Assembly (NCBI GenBank): GCA_017848855.1 | Contig: JAFIHF010000055.1 | Span: 1 to 51,452 of the forward strand | Source: Rhodanobacter denitrificans | GTDB lineage: Bacteria; Pseudomonadota; Gammaproteobacteria; Xanthomonadales; Rhodanobacteraceae | Reading direction: 5' to 3' | DNA length: 51,452 nt | In this document: positions 42,672 to 50,875 of the stretch, piece by piece | How positions within the stretch are numbered: position 1 is the stretch's first letter | How the letters are laid out: every line of letters begins with the position of its first letter | The notes under the pieces: generated by a model | Told to the model about the DNA's origin: nothing | Seen by the model: the letters and a program-made list of their open reading frames with translations, nothing else | The model's database searches: none | Position numbers and translations under genes: made by a program

Positions 42672-43589
42672 ATGGCGCAGCAGTACCCCGAATGGATCTG
42701 GCAGAACGGCACGATCAAGCCGTGGGCCGAGGCCACCACCCACGTGATGTCGCACGCGTTGCACTACGGATCCTCGGTGTTCGAGGGCATCCGCAGCTAC
42801 GCCACGCCGGATGGCGCGGCGATCTTCCGCCTCACCGACCACCTCACCCGCCTGTTCCATTCGGCGAAGATCTACGACATGGCGCTGCCGTACACGCGCG
42901 ACGAGATCGCCGCCGCCTGCCGCGAAGTGGTGCGCAAGAACGGCCTCACCGCTTCCTACCTGCGCCCGGTCGCGTGGCGCGGCCTGGGCGGCTTCGGCCT
43001 CTCCGCCGAAACGCCGATCGACGTGGCCGTGGCCGCGTGGCCGATGGGCCCCTACCTCGGGCCGGAGGCGCTGGAAACCGGCATCACCGCCTGCGTGTCG
43101 AGCTGGCAGCGCTTCGCGCCGAACACCATCCCGGCCGGCGCCAAGGCCGGCGGCAACTACCTCTCCGGCCAGCTGATCGCGCGCGAGGCGCGCCGCATGG
43201 GCTTCGGCGAAGGCATCGCGCTGGCCTCCACTGGCCTGCTCAGCGAAGGCGCGGGCGAGAACATCTTCCTGGTGTTCGACGGCGCGCTGCACACCACGCC
43301 GGCCAGCGCCTCCATCCTCACCGGCATCACCCGCCACTCGCTGATCACGCTGGCGCGCGAGGACGGCATCGAGGTGATCGAGCGCGACCTGCCGCGCGAA
43401 TACCTCTACCTCGCCGACGAGCTGTTCATGTGCGGCACCGCCGCCGAAGTCACCCCGATCCGCGCGGTCGACGGCAAGCAGATCGGCGCCGGCAAGGCCG
43501 GCCGCGTCACCCGCCGCATGCAGGAACTGTTCTTCGGCCTGTTCAACGGCAAGACCAACGACCAGTGGGGTTGGCTGGAGCCGGTGTGA
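42672..43589 (+). CDS. ilvE: Branched-chain amino acid aminotransferase
   Basis: A 305-residue class-IV pyridoxal-phosphate aminotransferase that makes leucine, isoleucine and valine from their keto acids. Conserved parts are HYGSSVFEGIR, YLRPVAWRG, the catalytic Lys158 in GAKAGGNYLSGQL, EGAGENIFLV and ELFMCGTAAEVTPI. GGAG lies 7 nt before ATG 42672. An in-frame ATG at 42645 is less likely because it lacks a Shine-Dalgarno. A repeat-rich spacer follows. Confidence 0.94.
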   Translation: MAQQYPEWIWQNGTIKPWAEATTHVMSHALHYGSSVFEGIRSYATPDGAAIFRLTDHLTRLFHSAKIYDMALPYTRDEIAAACREVVRKNGLTASYLRPVAWRGLGGFGLSAETPIDVAVAAWPMGPYLGPEALETGITACVSSWQRFAPNTIPAGAKAGGNYLSGQLIAREARRMGFGEGIALASTGLLSEGAGENIFLVFDGALHTTPASASILTGITRHSLITLAREDGIEVIERDLPREYLYLADELFMCGTAAEVTPIRAVDGKQIGAGKAGRVTRRMQELFFGLFNGKTNDQWGWLEPV

Positions 43590-43603
43590 GGCGTGCTTGA
43601 TGT

Positions 43604-43734
43604 CCCCTCTCCCCCAGCGGCTTGCCGCTGGGGGAGAGGGCTAGGGTGAGGGGGCGCTTTTGGCATCACTGCAAAAGCCCCCCCTCACCCCAACCCTCTC
43701 CCCCCGAGCCAGCTCGGGGGAGAGGGAGTGCGGA
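43604..43734. repeat. Palindromic CCCTCTCCCC-type intergenic repeat
   Basis: Three nested or adjacent hairpins fill the gap between ilvE and the methyltransferase gene: a CTCTCCCCCAGCGGC stem near 43606-43640, a stem AGGGTGAGGGGG...CTTTTG paired with its complement around 43642-43690, and a CTCTCCCC...GGGGAGAG stem near 43696-43727. The wording is shared with the insertion inside ppc. It may also act as a terminator. Confidence 0.7.
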
Positions 43735-43739
43735 GCCGC

Positions 43740-43745
43740 TATCAT
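43740..43745 (+). promoter_or_regulatory. -10 element TATCAT, leaderless-type, for the RlmI-like gene
   Basis: TATCAT is followed by exactly six bases and ATG 43752. No Shine-Dalgarno sequence is present. The hexamer directly follows the palindromic repeat. Confidence 0.5.
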
Positions 43746-43751
43746 TCGCGG

Positions 43752-44927
43752 ATGAACGCACCGAACACCGTCCTCCCCGTCATCCGCCTGAAATCCGACC
43801 GCACGCCCGGCCACCCCTGGGTGTGGTCGGCGCAGGTGCACAAGCCCGAGGCGCGCATCCCGCCGGGCAGCGTGGTGGACGTGCTGGACGCGAAGGACCG
43901 CTTCGTCGGCCGCGGTTTCTGGAACGGCCACGCGCGCATCGCGCTGCGCCTGCTCGGCGCCGATGCCGCCGAGGCCATCGACGCAAACTGGATCGCCGCG
44001 CGCATCCGCCGCGCGGTGCAGCTGCGCCGCGAGCTGCTGCAGCTCGACCGCGATACCGACGCCTGGCGCGTGGTGCACAGCGAGGGCGACGGGCTTTCCG
44101 GCCTGATCGTGGATCGCTACGCCGACATCCTCGTCGTCGAATACTTCGCCGCCGGCATGTGGAAATTCCGCGAGGCGATCCACGCCGCGCTCGCCGCCGA
44201 ATTCCCCGGCGCGCGGCTGTACTGGTTCGCCGAATCGCACGTGCAGAAGCAGGAATCCTTCGACTGCCGCGCCGCCGAGGTGCCGGCCGCGGTGGAAGTG
44301 CACGAGCACGGCCTGCGCTTCCATGCCGCGCCCGGCTGCGGCCACAAGACCGGCTTCTTCGCCGACCAGCGCGACAACCGCCGCCGCTTCGCGGAGCTCG
44401 CACGCGGTCGCCGCGTACTCGACCTGTGCTGCAACGCCGGCGGCTTCGCGGTGCACGCGATGGCCGGCGGCGCGCGCGAAGCGACGGGCGTGGACATGGA
44501 CGCCGGCATCCTCGACATCGCCCGCGCCAACGCCGCCGCGAACGGCGTGGCGGTGGATTTCCAGCAGGCCGACATCTTCGACTGGCTGCGCGCCGCGGTG
44601 GCGCGCGGCGAGCAGTACGACGCGGTGATCCTCGACCCCGCCAAGCTCACCCGCGACCGCAGCAAGGTGTTCGACGCGCTGAAGAAATACTTCGCGATGA
44701 ACCGCCTCGCGCTCGACGCGATCCCGCCCGGCGGCCTGCTGCTCACCTGCTCCTGCACCGGCCTCGTCAGCGAAGCGGATTTCCTGGAGATGCTGCGCCG
44801 CGTGGCGCTGAACGCCGGCCGCGAGATCCAGATCCTCGAAGTGCGCGGCGCCGGCGCGGATCACCCGGTGCGCGCCGACGTGCCGGAAAGCCGTTACCTC
44901 AAGGCAGTGTTCTGCCGGGTGGAGTGA
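43752..44927 (+). CDS. RlmI-like class I rRNA methyltransferase
   Basis: A 391-residue protein with an N-terminal PUA-like RNA-binding domain (HPWVWSAQV, VVDVLDAKDRFVGRGFWN), an EEHEE-like middle region and a C-terminal Rossmann methyltransferase. The SAM-binding motif is RVLDLCCNAGGFAVHAMAGG, and the catalytic Cys lies in LLTCSCTGLVS, as in m5C enzymes of the RlmI/YccW family acting on 23S rRNA. The GLSGLIVDRYADILVVEYF stretch is diagnostic. It converges on the FAD oxidoreductase gene across a REP pair. Confidence 0.9.
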   Translation: MNAPNTVLPVIRLKSDRTPGHPWVWSAQVHKPEARIPPGSVVDVLDAKDRFVGRGFWNGHARIALRLLGADAAEAIDANWIAARIRRAVQLRRELLQLDRDTDAWRVVHSEGDGLSGLIVDRYADILVVEYFAAGMWKFREAIHAALAAEFPGARLYWFAESHVQKQESFDCRAAEVPAAVEVHEHGLRFHAAPGCGHKTGFFADQRDNRRRFAELARGRRVLDLCCNAGGFAVHAMAGGAREATGVDMDAGILDIARANAAANGVAVDFQQADIFDWLRAAVARGEQYDAVILDPAKLTRDRSKVFDALKKYFAMNRLALDAIPPGGLLLTCSCTGLVSEADFLEMLRRVALNAGREIQILEVRGAGADHPVRADVPESRYLKAVFCRVE

Positions 44928-44943
44928 TGTCGCGGGAACACCG

Positions 44944-45017
44944 TAGGAGCGCACCCTGTGCGCGAATGCTTTTGCTCCGATCAGCGCCAGAGCATTCGCG
45001 CACAGGGTGCACTCCTA
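44944..45017. repeat. REP-like inverted repeat pair, copy 2
   Basis: Arms 44944-44970 and 44991-45017 (27 bases) are complementary with one mismatch. The core is the same as in the pair at 22696-22763. It lies between the convergent RlmI-like and FAD oxidoreductase genes and is well placed as a two-way terminator. Confidence 0.8.
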
Positions 45018-45027
45018 CCATGGAAAT

Positions 45028-46221
45028 TCAGGCCTGGCGCGGCAGCCGCCCCTTCAACGACGCCGCATCGAACGGCCCCTCCTCCGCGATCAACGCGCGC
45101 GCCGCGTCCACCTGGCCCCACACGTTCCACAGCAACACGCCGCGCACGCGGCCGTGTTCGAGGTAGTACACCACGCCTTCGCGGTTGGGTTCGCGCCAGT
45201 CCTCCACCACTTCCAGCCGGGTGTCGAGCAGGCCCACCGCCTCGTAGCCAAGGTCGAACAGGTCGGAGTAGAAGAACGGCAGGTGTTCGTAGCGTTCCAC
45301 CGCGCCGGCCATCGCGCGGCCCGCGTGGCGGCCCATGCTCACCGCGGCGTCCTCGTGCTCCACGCGCAGGCGCCGGCCCAGTGTGGCGCAGTAGAAGTTG
45401 GCGACGTCGCCGGCCGCCCAGATGTCCGGGTCGCCAGTGCGCAGGTGTTCGTCGACCACGATGCCGTTGTCCACTTCCAGCCCCGCCTGCTCGGCCAGCG
45501 CGGTGTCGGGCAGCACGCCCAGGCCCGCCGCCGCCGCGCTCAGGCGCAGCAGGCTGCCGTCGGTGAGGCTCAGCTCCACGCCGCCGTCGGTGGGCTGGCT
45601 GCGCTGCACGCGCGTGCCGGGGCGCAGGTCGATGCCGTGCTCGCGGTAGTAGTCGGTGAGGTAGCGCGACAGGCCATCGGGGTAGCGGCCCTGGCCCAGC
45701 CGCTCCTCGGGAAAGATCAGGCTCACCCTGCAGCCCGCGCCACGGAGCGACGCGGCCAGCTCGGCGCCGATGAAGCCGCCGCCGACCACCGCCACGAAGG
45801 CGCCGGGCTCGGCGGCGCGATGCAGCAGCAGGAAATCCTCCAGCGTGCGGAAGTGGATGAGGCGGTCGCCGCCCTCCACCGGCAGCCGCCGCGGCGTGGC
45901 GCCGGTGGCCAGCAGCAGGCGGCGGTAGCGGTAGCTGTCGCCACGATCGTCCTGCGCCACGTGCGCGCTGCGGTCCAGCGCCACGATGCGCCGCGACGGA
46001 TGGAACTTCGCGCCGCTGGCCTTGGTGTGCAGGTCGATGTCGGCCGGCGTCAGCTCGCCCTTCCACAGCGCCTTGGACAGCGGCGGTCGCTGGTAGGGCG
46101 CATGCACCTCGGCGCCCACCACGGCCACGTCGGCGTTCGCGTCGAGCTCGCGGATGGCCTTGGCCGCGGCGTCGGCGGTCATGCCGCCGCCGACGATCAG
46201 GTAGTCGTGTACATGCTCCAT
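45028..46221 (-). CDS. FAD-dependent NAD(P)H oxidoreductase (ferredoxin reductase/AIF-like)
   Basis: A 397-residue flavoprotein of the pyridine nucleotide-disulfide reductase class. It starts with YLIVGGGMTADAAAKAIREL (FAD-binding), then the PYQRPPLSKALWKG signature of ferredoxin reductase-like/AIF-like enzymes, LLLATGATPRRLP, the NAD-binding VVGGGFIGAELAASLRG and the second FAD motif DIWAAGDVANF. The C-terminal domain reads GVLLWNVWGQVDAARALIAE. No ferredoxin or Rieske partner gene is adjacent, so the electron acceptor is unknown. ATG 46221 follows GGGAG. Confidence 0.87.
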   Translation of the reverse strand: MEHVHDYLIVGGGMTADAAAKAIRELDANADVAVVGAEVHAPYQRPPLSKALWKGELTPADIDLHTKASGAKFHPSRRIVALDRSAHVAQDDRGDSYRYRRLLLATGATPRRLPVEGGDRLIHFRTLEDFLLLHRAAEPGAFVAVVGGGFIGAELAASLRGAGCRVSLIFPEERLGQGRYPDGLSRYLTDYYREHGIDLRPGTRVQRSQPTDGGVELSLTDGSLLRLSAAAAGLGVLPDTALAEQAGLEVDNGIVVDEHLRTGDPDIWAAGDVANFYCATLGRRLRVEHEDAAVSMGRHAGRAMAGAVERYEHLPFFYSDLFDLGYEAVGLLDTRLEVVEDWREPNREGVVYYLEHGRVRGVLLWNVWGQVDAARALIAEEGPFDAASLKGRLPRQA

Positions 46222-46317
46222 CGCGCACTCCCAGCCGAACGAATGCCCGCATGATGCGTCAACGCGGCGAAAGCGGCGTGAACCGGCTGTCGAAAGCCCG
46301 CGCGTCGCAGGCCCGCG

Positions 46318-46336
46318 TGTCGCAAGCCTTGCGACA
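46318..46336. promoter_or_regulatory. Short perfect palindrome between divergent genes
   Basis: TGTCGCAAG-C-CTTGCGACA has 9-bp perfect arms about a single central base. It lies in the 157-nt intergenic region of the divergent oxidoreductase and rmuC genes, just upstream of TACACT (46345-46350), a possible -10 for rmuC. It could be an operator. The binding protein is unknown. Confidence 0.4.
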
Positions 46337-46378
46337 GCTGGACGTACACTTGCAGGCGGATCACCACGAAGCCACGCC

Positions 46379-47941
46379 ATGCCCGCCAGCGACATCCTGC
46401 TCATCGTCCTCCTTGCCCTCGTGCTGCTCCTGCAGCTCGCGCTGCTGCTGCGCGGCCGCGGCGATGCCGGCCTGTCGGCGAAGCTCGATGCGCTGCGGGA
46501 CGACAACGAACGCCTGCAGCGCGCGCTGCGCGAGGAGCAGCGCAGCGGCCGCGAGGAACTGCAGCAGGGCTTCGAGCGCTTCCGCGGCCACGTCAACGAG
46601 CAGCTCGGCGGCATGTCGCGCCAGCAGGCCGAGCGCATCGACGGCTTCGGCCAGCGCCTGGAAGCGCTCACCGTGCGCACCGACGATGGCCTGAAGATGC
46701 TGGGCCAGCGCCTCGTCGACGACGCACACAAGAGCCGCGAGGAATTGGTAACGACGCTGAGCCGCTTTGGCGATCAGCAGCAGTTGCGCCTGACCACACT
46801 GACCGAACGCACTGACGACGGCCTGAAGGCATTGACCCAGCGCCTCGCCGACGACGCACACAAGAGCCGCGAGGAACTGACGCTGGCGCTGAACCGCTTC
46901 GGCGAACAGCAGCAGCAGCGACTCACCGCGCTGGGCGCCCAGCACGAGCAGCGCATGGGCGAGGTGCGCGACACGCTGGAGGGCCAGCTCAAGACGCTGC
47001 GCGAGGACAACGCCGCGCAGCTGGAGAAGATGCGCGCCACCGTGGACGAGAAGCTGCAAAGCACGCTGGAGGCACGGCTGGGCCAGTCGTTCCAGCTGGT
47101 CTCCGAGCGGCTGGAGCAGGTGCAGCGCGGCTTGGGCGAGATGCAGAGCCTCGCCACCGGCGTGGGCGACTTGAAGCGCGTGCTGGGCAACGTGAAGACG
47201 CGCGGCATCCTCGGCGAGGTGCAGCTCGGCGCGCTGCTCGACCAGCTGCTGACGCCCGAGCAGTACCAGTCCAACCACGCCACCGTGCCGGGCAGCAACG
47301 AACGCGTGGAGTTCGCGCTGCGCATGCCCGGCGCCGATGCCGAGCATCCGGTGTGGCTGCCGATCGACGCGAAGTTTCCGCGCGAGGACTACGAGCGCCT
47401 GCTCGACGCGCAGGAACGCGCCGACGCCGAAGCCGCCGGGATCGCCGCCGCCGCGCTGGAGCGCCGCATGCGCGAGGAGGCGAAGAGCATCCGCGCGAAG
47501 TACGTGGCGCCGCCGCACACCACCGACTTCGCGATCCTGTTCCTGCCCACCGAAGGCCTGTACGCCGAGGTGCTGCGCCGCCCCGGCCTGTTCGAGGCGC
47601 TGCAGCGCGAGCACCGCGTGACCGTGGCCGGCCCCACCACGCTCACCGCGATCCTCAACGCGCTGCAGATGGGCTTCCGCACGCTCGCGATCGAGAAGCG
47701 CAGCAGCGAGGTGTGGCAGCTGCTGGGCGCGGTGAAGAGCGAGTTCGGCAAGTTCGGCGACGTGCTGGACAAGGTGAAGAAGAAGCTCGACGAAGCCGGC
47801 AAGCACATCGAGGCCACCGGCGTGCGCACCCGCGCGATCACCCGCCGGCTGCGCGACGTGGAATCGCTGCCGGAACAGGAAGCCGCCGGCCTGCTCGACC
47901 GCACCGCGGCCGACGACGCCGAAGCGGACGACGAGGCATGA
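46379..47941 (+). CDS. rmuC: DNA recombination protein RmuC
   Basis: A 520-residue protein with an N-terminal membrane helix ([19 protein letters not shown]), a long coiled coil and the RmuC nuclease-like domain ([60 protein letters not shown]). RmuC limits recombination at inverted repeats. The coiled coil contains a tandem 44-residue duplication: residues 100-143 and 144-187, both with RTDDGLK and [10 protein letters not shown]. This partly explains why it is longer than the 475-residue E. coli protein. Confidence 0.93.
   Translation: MPASDILLIVLLALVLLLQLALLLRGRGDAGLSAKLDALRDDNERLQRALREEQRSGREELQQGFERFRGHVNEQLGGMSRQQAERIDGFGQRLEALTVRTDDGLKMLGQRLVDDAHKSREELVTTLSRFGDQQQLRLTTLTERTDDGLKALTQRLADDAHKSREELTLALNRFGEQQQQRLTALGAQHEQRMGEVRDTLEGQLKTLREDNAAQLEKMRATVDEKLQSTLEARLGQSFQLVSERLEQVQRGLGEMQSLATGVGDLKRVLGNVKTRGILGEVQLGALLDQLLTPEQYQSNHATVPGSNERVEFALRMPGADAEHPVWLPIDAKFPREDYERLLDAQERADAEAAGIAAAALERRMREEAKSIRAKYVAPPHTTDFAILFLPTEGLYAEVLRRPGLFEALQREHRVTVAGPTTLTAILNALQMGFRTLAIEKRSSEVWQLLGAVKSEFGKFGDVLDKVKKKLDEAGKHIEATGVRTRAITRRLRDVESLPEQEAAGLLDRTAADDAEADDEA
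46676..46939 (+). repeat. Tandem 132-bp duplication inside rmuC
   Basis: Units 46676-46807 and 46808-46939 encode 44-residue segments that share [17 protein letters not shown] and RFG-QQQ-RLT. The period is six heptads plus two residues, so it may shift the coiled-coil phase. Confidence 0.8.
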
Positions 47942-48008
47942 GCATCCGCGCCGCCCCGAATCGCGCCACCGTTACACTAGGCCGGTTCGACTCTCCCCAG
48001 GATGCCCC

Positions 48009-48611
48009 ATGAGCGCCCCCCCCCCCGACGACGTCACCCGCGAACAGGCCGAGGAGGCCGTGCGCACCCTGCTGCGCTGGGCCGGCGAGGATCCCGCGCG
48101 CGAAGGCCTGCTCGACACGCCGCGGCGCGTGGTGAAGGCCTACCGCGACTGGTTCTCCGGCTACGCCGAGGATCCGGCCGACTACCTCAAGCGCACCTTC
48201 CGCGAGGTCGAGGGCTACGACGAGATGGTGGTGCTGCGCGACATCGAGTTCGAGAGCCACTGCGAGCACCACATGGCGCCGATCATCGGCCGCGCCCACG
48301 TCGGCTACCTGCCGACCAACCGCGTGGTCGGCATCAGCAAGCTGGCGCGCGTGGTGGACGGCTACGCGCGCCGCTTCCAGGTGCAGGAGAAGCTCACCGC
48401 GCAGATCGCGCACTGCATCCAGGAAAGCCTGCAGCCGCTCGGCGTGGCGGTGGTGGTGGACGCCAGCCACGAGTGCATGACCACCCGCGGCGTGCACAAG
48501 CGCGGCGTGTCGATGGTGACCAGCCAGATGCTGGGCGCGTTCCGCGACGACGCGCGCACCCGCGCCGAATTCCTGGACTTCATCGGCCTGCACGGCAGCC
48601 TGCGCCGGTGA
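48009..48611 (+). CDS. folE: GTP cyclohydrolase I
   Basis: A 200-residue enzyme that converts GTP to dihydroneopterin triphosphate, first step of folate/pterin synthesis. Zinc ligands are C85 and H88 ([10 protein letters not shown]) and C156 (SHECMTTRG). [21 protein letters not shown] and [12 protein letters not shown] are conserved. Codons 3-6 contain an uninterrupted run of 11 C (48016-48026). A competing ATG at 48002 is in another frame. TACACT (47973-47978) is a possible -10. The stop overlaps the next gene's GTG. Confidence 0.96.
   Translation: MSAPPPDDVTREQAEEAVRTLLRWAGEDPAREGLLDTPRRVVKAYRDWFSGYAEDPADYLKRTFREVEGYDEMVVLRDIEFESHCEHHMAPIIGRAHVGYLPTNRVVGISKLARVVDGYARRFQVQEKLTAQIAHCIQESLQPLGVAVVVDASHECMTTRGVHKRGVSMVTSQMLGAFRDDARTRAEFLDFIGLHGSLRR
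48016..48026 (+). repeat. Homopolymeric tract of 11 C in folE
   Basis: Eleven consecutive C residues start 7 bases after the A of the folE ATG. Tracts of this length are prone to slipped-strand mispairing, and any length change that is not a multiple of three would shift the folE frame. Confidence 0.85.
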
Positions 48612-48937
48612 TCCGCGCCGCCGCGGCCGCCGTCGCGTTGCTGCTGCCGCTCGCCGCGGCGGCGCAGGACACGCGCAACGCCTACCTGCGCCAGTTCGAC
48701 ACCGACGGCAATGGCTGCGTGAGCGAGGCCGAGTACGTGGCGTACATGAGCCGCGGCTTCGAGCGCATGGATACCAACCACGACGGTGTGCTGGAAGCCG
48801 CCGAATTGCCCGGCGGCCACGGCCGGCCGGTGACGCTGCAGGACTGGCAGGCCGACCTGCGCCGCCAGTTCCATCGGCTGGACCGCCGCCACCGCGGCTG
48901 CCTCGATGCGCAGGAACTCACGGCGCCGCCGGGCTGA
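48608..48937 (+). CDS. Small exported EF-hand protein
   Basis: A 109-residue protein with a signal peptide ([16 protein letters not shown]) and two EF-hand calcium loops: [12 protein letters not shown] (31-42) and [12 protein letters not shown] (55-66). A third, degenerate loop lies at [12 protein letters not shown] (92-103). It starts with GTG overlapping the folE stop (GTGA), so it is translationally coupled to folE. A role in pterin synthesis is not suggested by its sequence; calcium binding in the periplasm is likely. Confidence 0.8.
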   Translation: MIRAAAAAVALLLPLAAAAQDTRNAYLRQFDTDGNGCVSEAEYVAYMSRGFERMDTNHDGVLEAAELPGGHGRPVTLQDWQADLRRQFHRLDRRHRGCLDAQELTAPPG

Positions 48938-49028
48938 AGCTTGCGATCACTGTCGACGTTTCGCCGCGGGCCAGCCGCGTCGCGGCGCGATGCGCTATCG
49001 TTTCGTGTCTGCCACCGCCGCACACGTC

Positions 49029-50363
49029 ATGAACCCGCCTGCCGTCCACGCATCGCGCCACAAGGCCGCGCTCGCCTTCATCTTCGTCACCGTCGCGCTG
49101 GACATGCTGGCGTTCGGCATCATCATCCCGGTGATGCCACAGCTGGTGGTCGAGCTGACCGGCGGCAGCCTCGCGCAGGGCGCGGTGTGGGTGGGCATCA
49201 TCAGCACGCTGTTCATGGCGATGCAGTTCGTGTTCTCGCCGGTGCAGGGCGCGCTGTCGGACCGCTACGGACGGCGCGCGGTGATCCTGATCTCCAGCCT
49301 CGGCCTCGGCGTGGACTTCATCGCGATGGCGCTGGCGCCGGCGCTGTGGCTGCTGCTGGTGGGGCGCGCGGTGTCGGGCATCTGCGCCGCGAGCTTCTCC
49401 ACCGCGAACGCCTACATCGCCGACGTGGTGCCGAAGGAAAAACGTGCCGCCGCGTTCGGCGTGCTGGGCGCGGCCTTCAGCGTGGGCTTCGTGCTGGGCC
49501 CGGCGCTGGGCGGCGTGCTCGGCCACTGGCACCTGCGCCTGCCGTTCTGGGTCGCGGCCGGGCTGGCGCTGCTCAACTTCGGCTACGGCTGGTTCGTGCT
49601 GCCCGAATCGCTGCCGCCCGAGCGCCGCGCGCCGCGCTTCGACTGGCGCCACGCCAACCCGTTCGGCGCGGTGCTGCTGTTGCGCCGCTATCCGCAGGTG
49701 CTCGGCCTCGCAGTGGTGTTCTTCCTGATCAACCTCGCTCAGTTCTCGCTCAACTCCACCTACGTGCTGTACACCGACTTCCGCTTCGGCTGGGGGCCGC
49801 AGGCGGTGGGCTACACGCTGGCGCTGGTGGGCCTGTGCAGCGGCATCGTGCAGGGCGGCCTGGTGCGCCGGCTGATGCCGAAGCTGGGCGAGCGGTGGAT
49901 GATCCTCGCCGGCCTCGCGCTGTGCGTGGCGGGCTATCTGCTGTTCGGCCTGGCGCCGAGCGTGGGCCTGTTCCTGCTGGCGATCCCGGTGTTCTGCCTC
50001 GGCGGCCTAGCCGGCCCGCCGGCGCAATCGATGATGACCCACCTGGTCGATCCGCACGAACAGGGACGGCTGCAGGGCGCGCTCTCCAGCCTGCGCGGGC
50101 TCGCCGGCATCTTCGGCCCGGCGATGTTCGCGAACCTGTTCGCGCTGTTCATCAGCCAACACGCGCCGGTGCCGCACCTGCCGGGTGCGGCCTTCGTGCT
50201 GGCCGCGCTGCTGCTCGCCGTCGCCGCCCTGGTGGCCATGCGCGCCACCCGCCACGCCGCCACGCCAGCCGCACTTGTGGATGCCCCCATGGCGCAGCCG
50301 GCGATCGGCGACGGGACCGCGCCCGAACTCCCCTCCCCCGACTCCGTGGAGCAAATCCCATGA
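49029..50363 (+). CDS. TetA-like MFS transporter (TCR/Tet family)
   Basis: A 444-residue, 12-helix inner-membrane exporter. It starts near ALAFIFVTVALDMLAFGIII, with PVMPQLV, and carries the MFS motif A GALSDRYGRRAVIL and the motif-C-like GPALGGVLG. The wording is that of the TCR/Tet branch (tetracycline resistance-like proteins), whose chromosomal members have diverse or unknown substrates. Resistance is not proven. The start at 49029 lacks a Shine-Dalgarno; TATCGT near 48992 may be its -10. It overlaps the next gene by 4 nt. Confidence 0.85.
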   Translation: MNPPAVHASRHKAALAFIFVTVALDMLAFGIIIPVMPQLVVELTGGSLAQGAVWVGIISTLFMAMQFVFSPVQGALSDRYGRRAVILISSLGLGVDFIAMALAPALWLLLVGRAVSGICAASFSTANAYIADVVPKEKRAAAFGVLGAAFSVGFVLGPALGGVLGHWHLRLPFWVAAGLALLNFGYGWFVLPESLPPERRAPRFDWRHANPFGAVLLLRRYPQVLGLAVVFFLINLAQFSLNSTYVLYTDFRFGWGPQAVGYTLALVGLCSGIVQGGLVRRLMPKLGERWMILAGLALCVAGYLLFGLAPSVGLFLLAIPVFCLGGLAGPPAQSMMTHLVDPHEQGRLQGALSSLRGLAGIFGPAMFANLFALFISQHAPVPHLPGAAFVLAALLLAVAALVAMRATRHAATPAALVDAPMAQPAIGDGTAPELPSPDSVEQIP

Positions 50364-50875
50364 CGCTTTCCATGTACCAGGCCAGCATCCCAGTCTTCGT
50401 GCGCGCGCTAGGCAACCTGCGCCACGTGCTGCAGCGGGGCGAGGCGCACGCCAAGGCGAAGAACGTCAGCGACGCCGTGCTGCTGCAGACCCGCCTGATC
50501 CCCGACATGCTGCCGCTGGTGAAGCAGGTGCAGATCGCCTGCGACATGGCCGCGCGCGGCGCCGCCCGCCTCGCCGGCGTCGAGCCGAAGTCGTTCGAGG
50601 ACAACGAGACCACGCTGGCCGAGGTGTACGCGCGGATCGACGCCGCGATCGCCTACGTGCAGGGCTTCCAGCCCGCGCAGATCGACGGCAGCGAAACGCG
50701 CGGCGTGGCCTTCCCCAGCCGCAACAGCCCCAGCGGCGAGCAGCGCTTCGAAGGCCAGGCCTACCTGCTCACCTACGTGCTGCCGAACCTGTTCTTCCAC
50801 TGCACCACCGCCTACGCGATCCTGCGCGAGGCGGGCGCCGAGCTGGGCAAGACGGATTTCCTCGGGAAGTTCTGA
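50360..50875 (+). CDS. DUF1993 domain protein
   Basis: A 171-residue cytoplasmic helical protein of the DUF1993 family. Conserved parts are LSMYQASIPVFVRALGNLRHVL, RLIPDMLPLVKQVQIACD and the C-terminal YVLPNLFFHCTTAYAILREAG. The fold is probably DinB-like four-helical, but no metal-binding triad is evident. It is co-translated with the MFS transporter (ATGA overlap). Function is unknown. Confidence 0.85.
   Translation: MTLSMYQASIPVFVRALGNLRHVLQRGEAHAKAKNVSDAVLLQTRLIPDMLPLVKQVQIACDMAARGAARLAGVEPKSFEDNETTLAEVYARIDAAIAYVQGFQPAQIDGSETRGVAFPSRNSPSGEQRFEGQAYLLTYVLPNLFFHCTTAYAILREAGAELGKTDFLGKF

Noticed and set aside
42344-43600. A 418-codon plus-strand frame across the inverted-repeat element and ilvE
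   Set aside because: It reads the element and then a wrong frame of ilvE; shadow composition.
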